Source: JACDBZ01 sp036262075 (lineage in GTDB: Bacteria; Chloroflexota; Limnocylindria; QHBO01). From it: a stretch of DNA of 64,000 nt. The notes under the pieces are model-generated. The model had not been told where the DNA came from and searched no databases. It saw only the letters and a list, made by a program, of their open reading frames with translations. Location: the NCBI GenBank assembly GCA_036262075.1, contig DATAJO010000022.1, positions 133,092 to 197,091 on the forward strand, read 5' to 3'. The position numbers were made by a program, and so were the translations under genes. Of this stretch, positions 60,034 through 64,000 are shown piece by piece; within the stretch, counting starts at the first letter, position 1, and every line of letters starts with the position of its first letter.

Positions 60034-60992
60034 CGCCCGCTCCCGAGATGCCGGCCGAGCACCCGGCCGAAGCGCCGCGGCGCTGGTTCGAGCTGAGCGT
60101 CGAGGTGGACGTCGAGGCCGTCGAGGCGGTGTCCGAGATCCTCGGGCGCGAGGCGGCCGGCACGACGGTCCAGCCCACGCGCCTCCTGCGCGACCCCGAC
60201 GACGAGCTCGCCGCGCGGCCGGACCCCGACGCCCCGCACGTCGTCAGCGCCCATATCCCCGCCGATGCCGAGGCGGACGCGGCCGTTGAACGGACGGAGC
60301 GCGCGCTGTGGCACCTGCAGGCCTTCGGCCTCCGCGCGGTCGGGCCATTGCGCGTGCGGGAGGTGACCGATGCCGGCTGGGCGGATGCCTGGAAGGAGCA
60401 CTACGTCCCGCAGCGCATCGGGCGGATCGTCGTCCTGCCCTCCTGGATGGCCGATGCGCCCGTCGGGCCGGACGAGGTGCCGATCGTCCTCGACCCCGGC
60501 ATGGCCTTCGGGACCGGCCTCCATCCGACGACCCGCGGCTGCCTCGAGCTCCTCGCCGAGATCGAGCCGATGCCGGAGCGGGTCCTCGACGTCGGGATCG
60601 GCTCCGGCATCCTCGCCATCGCCGCCCTGCGGCTCGGCGCCGAGCGCGCCCACGGGGTCGACACCGATCCGCTGGCCGTCACCGCCGCGGCCGAGAACGC
60701 CGAGCGCAACGGGCTGGCGGATCGGCTCGGCGTCGCGCACGGCTCCCTGCCCGAGGCGCCCGCCGAGCGCTATCCGCTCGTGCTCGCCAACCTCGTCGCC
60801 GCCGTGCTCGTCCGCCTGGCGCCGCGGCTGGCGGCACATCTCGCCGACGACGGCGTCCTCGTCGCCAGCGGCATCATCGCGGGCCGCGCGGACGAGGTGA
60901 TCGCCGCCATGGCCGGTGCCGGCCTGCGCGTCGCCGATCGGCGCGACGAGGCCGACTGGGTCACCCTCCGCCTCGAGCGGCTCGGCCCGTGA
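60030..60992 (+). CDS. prmA: Ribosomal protein L11 methyltransferase
   Basis: 320 residues. N-terminal domain with SVEVDVEAVEAVSEIL and WADAWKEHY. The SAM-binding part starts DPGMAFGTGLHPTTRGCLELL, then VLDVGIGSGILAIAAL and LANLVAAVLVRLAP. GTG 60030 overlaps the dnaJ stop. The dnaJ-prmA-rsmE order is common in bacteria. Confidence 0.94.
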   Translation: MTPAPEMPAEHPAEAPRRWFELSVEVDVEAVEAVSEILGREAAGTTVQPTRLLRDPDDELAARPDPDAPHVVSAHIPADAEADAAVERTERALWHLQAFGLRAVGPLRVREVTDAGWADAWKEHYVPQRIGRIVVLPSWMADAPVGPDEVPIVLDPGMAFGTGLHPTTRGCLELLAEIEPMPERVLDVGIGSGILAIAALRLGAERAHGVDTDPLAVTAAAENAERNGLADRLGVAHGSLPEAPAERYPLVLANLVAAVLVRLAPRLAAHLADDGVLVASGIIAGRADEVIAAMAGAGLRVADRRDEADWVTLRLERLGP

Positions 60993-61678
60993 CCCTGCAT
61001 CGCTTCTTCGTGCCTCCGGCCGAGGCCGCCGGCGAGCGCTTCCCGCTGCCGCCGTCGATCGCGCGCCAGGTGCGCGGCGTGCTGCGCCTCGGCGACGGCG
61101 ATCGGATCGTGCTCCTCACCGACGACGGCACCGAGGCGACCTGCCGGCTCGAGGGTGACGCCTGCGTCGTCGAGGCACGGGCCCCCGCCGGCAGCGAGCC
61201 GGCGCATCGGCTCACGATCGTCCAGGCGCTGCTCAAGGGGGACGGGCTCGAGGAGGTCGTGCGGCAGGGGACCGAGCTCGGGGTGGCCGCCTTCCGGCTC
61301 GTCGTGACCGAGCGCTCCGTGGTTCGCGAGCTCTCGCCGCGCAAGCTCGAACGGCTGCGGGCCATCGCGCGCGAGTCGGCCGAGCAGTCCGAACGCGGCC
61401 GCCTGCCGGTCGTCGGCGACCCGGAGTCGCTGGCCGCCGCCCTCGGGCCGGGGACCGTCGTGCTCGCCGAGCGCGAGGACGGGCAGCGGCTGCGCGACCT
61501 CCCGGCGCCGTCCATGGTCGTCATCGGCCCGGAGGGAGGCTTCACGCCGGCCGAGCTCGAGGCCGCCGAGGCCGCCGGGGCGACGCTCGCCGGGCTCGGG
61601 CCGCGCATCCTCCGCGCCCGCACCGTCGCCGCCGCCGTCGCCGCGGTGACCTTGTCCCGCACCGGTGACTTCGCCTAG
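60989..61678 (+). CDS. rsmE: 16S rRNA (uracil-1498-N3)-methyltransferase
   Basis: 229 residues. PUA-like N-terminus (HRFFVPPAE) and SPOUT knot: LLKGDGLEEVVRQGTELGV, MVVIGPEGGFTPAELEAA, LGPRILRARTVAAAVAAV. GTG 60989 overlaps prmA. Confidence 0.94.
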   Translation: MTLHRFFVPPAEAAGERFPLPPSIARQVRGVLRLGDGDRIVLLTDDGTEATCRLEGDACVVEARAPAGSEPAHRLTIVQALLKGDGLEEVVRQGTELGVAAFRLVVTERSVVRELSPRKLERLRAIARESAEQSERGRLPVVGDPESLAAALGPGTVVLAEREDGQRLRDLPAPSMVVIGPEGGFTPAELEAAEAAGATLAGLGPRILRARTVAAAVAAVTLSRTGDFA

Positions 61679-61681
61679 GCT
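61676..61681 (+). promoter_or_regulatory. -10 of the HIT gene
   Basis: TAGGCT ending six bases before GTG 61688, overlapping the rsmE stop. Confidence 0.4.
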
Positions 61682-61687
61682 CACTCC

Positions 61688-62041
61688 GTGACCGACCGCG
61701 ACCTCGACTGCCTGTTCTGCCGCATCGCGGCGGGCGAGATCCCGTCCGACCGGGTCTACGAGGACGACCGGGTCGTCGCCTTCCGCGACATCAACCCGCA
61801 GGCGCCGACCCACGTCCTCGTCATCCCGCGCCGGCACATCCGCGACGTGGACGCGCTCACCGACGAGGACGGGCCGCTCCTTGCCGCGCTGTTCGCCGCG
61901 GTGAGACGCATCGCCGAGGAGGCCGGCCTGGAGAGCGGCTACCGGGTGGTGACGAACGTCGGTCCCGACGCCGGCCAATCGGTGTTCCACCTCCACTTCC
62001 ACCTGCTGGGTGGTCGGACGATGGGCTGGCCCCCTGGCTGA
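61688..62041 (+). CDS. HIT-family nucleotide hydrolase (HinT-like)
   Basis: 117 residues. LFCRIAAGEIPSDRVYEDD, THVLVIPRRHI, and the histidine triad HLHFH (101-105; H101, H103, H105) complete. Cytoplasmic purine-nucleoside phosphoramidase likely. Confidence 0.92.
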   Translation: MTDRDLDCLFCRIAAGEIPSDRVYEDDRVVAFRDINPQAPTHVLVIPRRHIRDVDALTDEDGPLLAALFAAVRRIAEEAGLESGYRVVTNVGPDAGQSVFHLHFHLLGGRTMGWPPG

Positions 62042-62045
62042 GCCG

Positions 62046-63335
62046 ATGCGGCGGCCGGCCTGGTGGCCGCCCGCCGAGCTGCTCGTCGCACCGGTCCTCG
62101 TCGTCTTCCTGCTCCACGCGATCACGACGCGGGCTGCGCTCTTCCCGAACCAGGGCGACCTGCTCCTCTACTTCCAGAAGGCCGAGGCCTTCGCCGCCGG
62201 TGGCCTGCCGTATCGCGACTTCGCGTTCGAGTACCCGCCGCTGGCGCTCGTCTCGATGGCCGTGCCGTACCTGTTGTGGCCGGGCGGCAACGTCGACTTC
62301 GACCTCTACCGCTGGCTGTTCACCGCCTGGCAGGGCCTGCTGCTCGTGGCCACGGTGCTCGTCTGCGCCCGCCTCGCCGATCGCCTCACGGCCGACCTGC
62401 CGGGTGGCGAGCGGACACCGGTCTCCGCGGACGCGGTGCAACGGGCCGGGATGCGGCTCCTCGTCCTCGTCATCGTCACCGCGCCCTCGCTCGCGTTCCG
62501 CTTCGACCTGCTGCCGGCGCTGCTCGTCGCGCTCGCCGTCCTCGCCATCGTCGAGGACCGTCCCGGTACGGCCGGCGTGCTCATCGCCCTCGGTGGCCTC
62601 GTGAAGGTCTACCCGCTCGTCCTGGCGCCGATGGCCGCGGCGATCTGGCTCGCCCGCCGCGACCGCATCGGCTTCGCCAGCCTGTTCGCCGGGGGTGCGT
62701 TCACGATCGCCATCGTGCTGCTGCCGTTCTCGCTGTTCGTCGGCGAGGCGGCCTGGAGCTTCCTGGCCTACCAGGCCGGCCGCGGCCTCCAGATCGAGAC
62801 GGTCGCCGCCGGCTTCATCCTGCTCGGCGACGTCCTCGCCGGACGCGTCCCGCAGTTCGCCTTTGAGTTCGGTGCCGTCCACGTCAGCGGCGCGGCGGCC
62901 GATCGCTACCTCGCGGTCCAGCCGTTCCTCTTCATCCTCGGCCCGCTCCTCGTGGGGGCGATCGCCTACGTCGCGGCCCGCGCCGACCTCGCGGCGCTGC
63001 GGCGGATCCGGGCGGTGACCGTCATCGGCCTCACCGTCGCGGCGGTGACGATGTTCATCGTCACGAACAAGGTGATCTCGGTGCAGTACGTCGTCTGGCT
63101 GCTGCCGCTCGCGGCGCTGCTCGGCCGGACCGGGTTCTGGCTGAGCGTGGCCATCGGCGTCCTGTCGGTCGCCATCCACCCGCTGTTCTACGAGGCGCTG
63201 CTGCGCGTCGAGCTCCCGGCCGTCATCCTGCTCTGCGTGCGGAACGTCCTCTTCATCGGCCTCCTGGGCTGGCTCCTCGCCGACGTCGTGCGGCGCGCGC
63301 CCGTGGCGGCGCTCGAGCCGGAAATCGTGCATTGA
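62046..63335 (+). CDS. Membrane glycosyltransferase, GT87/DUF2029-like
   Basis: 429 residues, about 10-12 membrane helices. GGLPYRDFAFEYPPLALV after helix 1 is the PYxDFxxEYPP mark of GT87-type polyprenyl-phosphate mannosyltransferases. LLLYFQKAEAFAAGG before it and the C-terminal VISVQYVVWLLPLAALL also fit. Transfers a sugar onto a wall or lipid acceptor; acceptor unknown. Four bases after the HIT gene. Confidence 0.78.
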   Translation: MRRPAWWPPAELLVAPVLVVFLLHAITTRAALFPNQGDLLLYFQKAEAFAAGGLPYRDFAFEYPPLALVSMAVPYLLWPGGNVDFDLYRWLFTAWQGLLLVATVLVCARLADRLTADLPGGERTPVSADAVQRAGMRLLVLVIVTAPSLAFRFDLLPALLVALAVLAIVEDRPGTAGVLIALGGLVKVYPLVLAPMAAAIWLARRDRIGFASLFAGGAFTIAIVLLPFSLFVGEAAWSFLAYQAGRGLQIETVAAGFILLGDVLAGRVPQFAFEFGAVHVSGAAADRYLAVQPFLFILGPLLVGAIAYVAARADLAALRRIRAVTVIGLTVAAVTMFIVTNKVISVQYVVWLLPLAALLGRTGFWLSVAIGVLSVAIHPLFYEALLRVELPAVILLCVRNVLFIGLLGWLLADVVRRAPVAALEPEIVH

Positions 63336-63354
63336 TGGGCGGGCCGCGGAGGAT

Positions 63355-63360
63355 TATCCT
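63355..63360 (+). promoter_or_regulatory. -10 of the response-regulator gene
   Basis: TATCCT; expected leader about 34 bases with GGGAGGG before GTG 63402. Confidence 0.4.
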
Positions 63361-63401
63361 GCCTCGGCTGACCCTGGTCGGCTGACGTTGGGAGGGTCGC
63401 G

Positions 63402-63857
63402 GTGAACCCGACGCGCGTTACGGTCATCGACGACGACCGCGACGTCCTCGACCTCTTCGTGGACCTGCTGGGGGAGTACGGGTTCAGCGTCGAGACGTAC
63501 AGCGACGCGCTGCCCGGGATCGACCAGCTGATCGCGTCGCGCCCGAACCTCATCATCGTCGACCTCGCCCTCGCGCCCGAGCGGGAGCAGCTCACCGGGG
63601 CCCAGGTGATCCACTCCGCTCGATCGAGCGCCGAGCTGCGGGACGTCCCGGTCATCGTCTCGAGCGCGGCAACCGACCTGCTCGCCCAGCAGTGGCCCGA
63701 GCTCATGGCGCGCGGCGACGTCCAGCGGCTCGAGAAGCCGTTCGACCTCGTCACGTTCGAGCGGGTCGTCGAAACCGCACTCGGGATGGGGCACGGCGGA
63801 CTGGGCACGTATCCTGCTGACGGTCGCGAAGACCTGCCGAGGTCGGTCCATGACTGA
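63402..63857 (+). CDS. Single-domain response regulator
   Basis: 151 residues, receiver domain only. Acid pocket D10-D12, phospho-acceptor D54 in LIIVDLALA, Ser87/88 at the switch, Lys112 in RLEKPF. No output domain, only a 25-residue tail. GTG 63402 follows GGGAGGG. Overlaps the next gene; no kinase is in the window. Confidence 0.88.
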   Translation: MNPTRVTVIDDDRDVLDLFVDLLGEYGFSVETYSDALPGIDQLIASRPNLIIVDLALAPEREQLTGAQVIHSARSSAELRDVPVIVSSAATDLLAQQWPELMARGDVQRLEKPFDLVTFERVVETALGMGHGGLGTYPADGREDLPRSVHD

Positions 63858-64000
63858 CGACGACACGCACAAGCAGCGCCTGAACATCCGAGCCCTGCGC
63901 ATCTCGATGGAATCGGCGCTGCGCAGCCTGCCCGACGACGCTCGGGCGCCCGCCCGAGAACGGGCCAGGCTGCTCCTCAACGAGGCGCGCCTGCGCGCCA
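63850..64000 (+). CDS. Hypothetical protein, cut by window edge
   Basis: First 50 codons of a gene that continues beyond the window (MTDDDTHKQRLNIRALRISM). Charged, helical, no membrane segment so far. Overlaps the response-regulator stop, so it may be its partner. Confidence 0.55.
   Translation, partial: MTDDDTHKQRLNIRALRISMESALRSLPDDARAPARERARLLLNEARLRA

Overview
The window is very GC-rich and densely coded on both strands, with many 1-4 base stop/start overlaps and no integrase, transposase, phage gene or CRISPR array. Gene content (HrcA/CIRCE heat-shock control, an ImuA-ImuB-DUF6504 plus DnaE2 mutagenesis set, a partial HemQ-like gene in a heme cluster, F420-type oxidoreductase, DUF5679, MscL with a zinc ribbon, leaderless-looking promoters) suggests a high-GC Gram-positive-type bacterium. 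Chloroflexota (possibly the Limnocylindria/Ellin6529 area) is my best guess. It is an inference; there is no rRNA here to settle it.

Layout. 1-4,300 (minus): heme operon hemA-hemC-hemD-hemB-(hemQ, cut by the window edge), every junction overlapping. 4,336-8,769 (minus): polar amino-acid ABC transporter of the AapJQMP type, with a hairpin after the binding-protein gene. 8,900-9,600: VOC protein and tRNA-Ala(CGC). 9,631-11,927: SOS box, imuA, imuB, DUF6504. 11,958-19,054: GNAT, PRC-barrel-like protein, ECF sigma factor with putative anti-sigma, RibD-like reductase, LLM oxidoreductase, M15 peptidase, MFS carrier. 19,150-22,461: three-gene ABC-2 exporter. 22,494-26,568: second SOS box and a very long dnaE2. 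26,583-29,707: small membrane proteins, VIT1-like carrier, DUF4349 lipoprotein. 29,713-33,771: carAB behind a PyrR-like leader hairpin; CarB lacks its allosteric domain. 34,023-38,920: membrane protein, a 985-residue surface protein with a lamin-tail-like domain, uridine phosphorylase, DUF5679. 39,010-43,628: ROK kinase-gap-pgk-eno operon. 43,695-50,858: rpsT, VanW protein, lepA, CPBP protease, Nudix, hemW. 50,938-54,746: CIRCE, hrcA-grpE-dnaK, terminator. 54,780-64,000: mscL, xth, cyclase, YcaQ-like protein, second CIRCE with dnaJ-prmA-rsmE, HIT, glycosyltransferase, response regulator.

How the parts work together. Two separated loci (imuAB and dnaE2) carry the same SOS box/-10/start arrangement and so probably form one damage-inducible mutasome. 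Both polymerase genes also contain a related, inverted ~29-bp repeat inside their reading frames, at the DNA level and in different frames; this is the most unusual signal in the window. hrcA-grpE-dnaK and dnaJ share CIRCE operators. About fifteen genes have a TANNNT -10 hexamer ending 6-9 bases before the start codon, predicting leaderless mRNAs.
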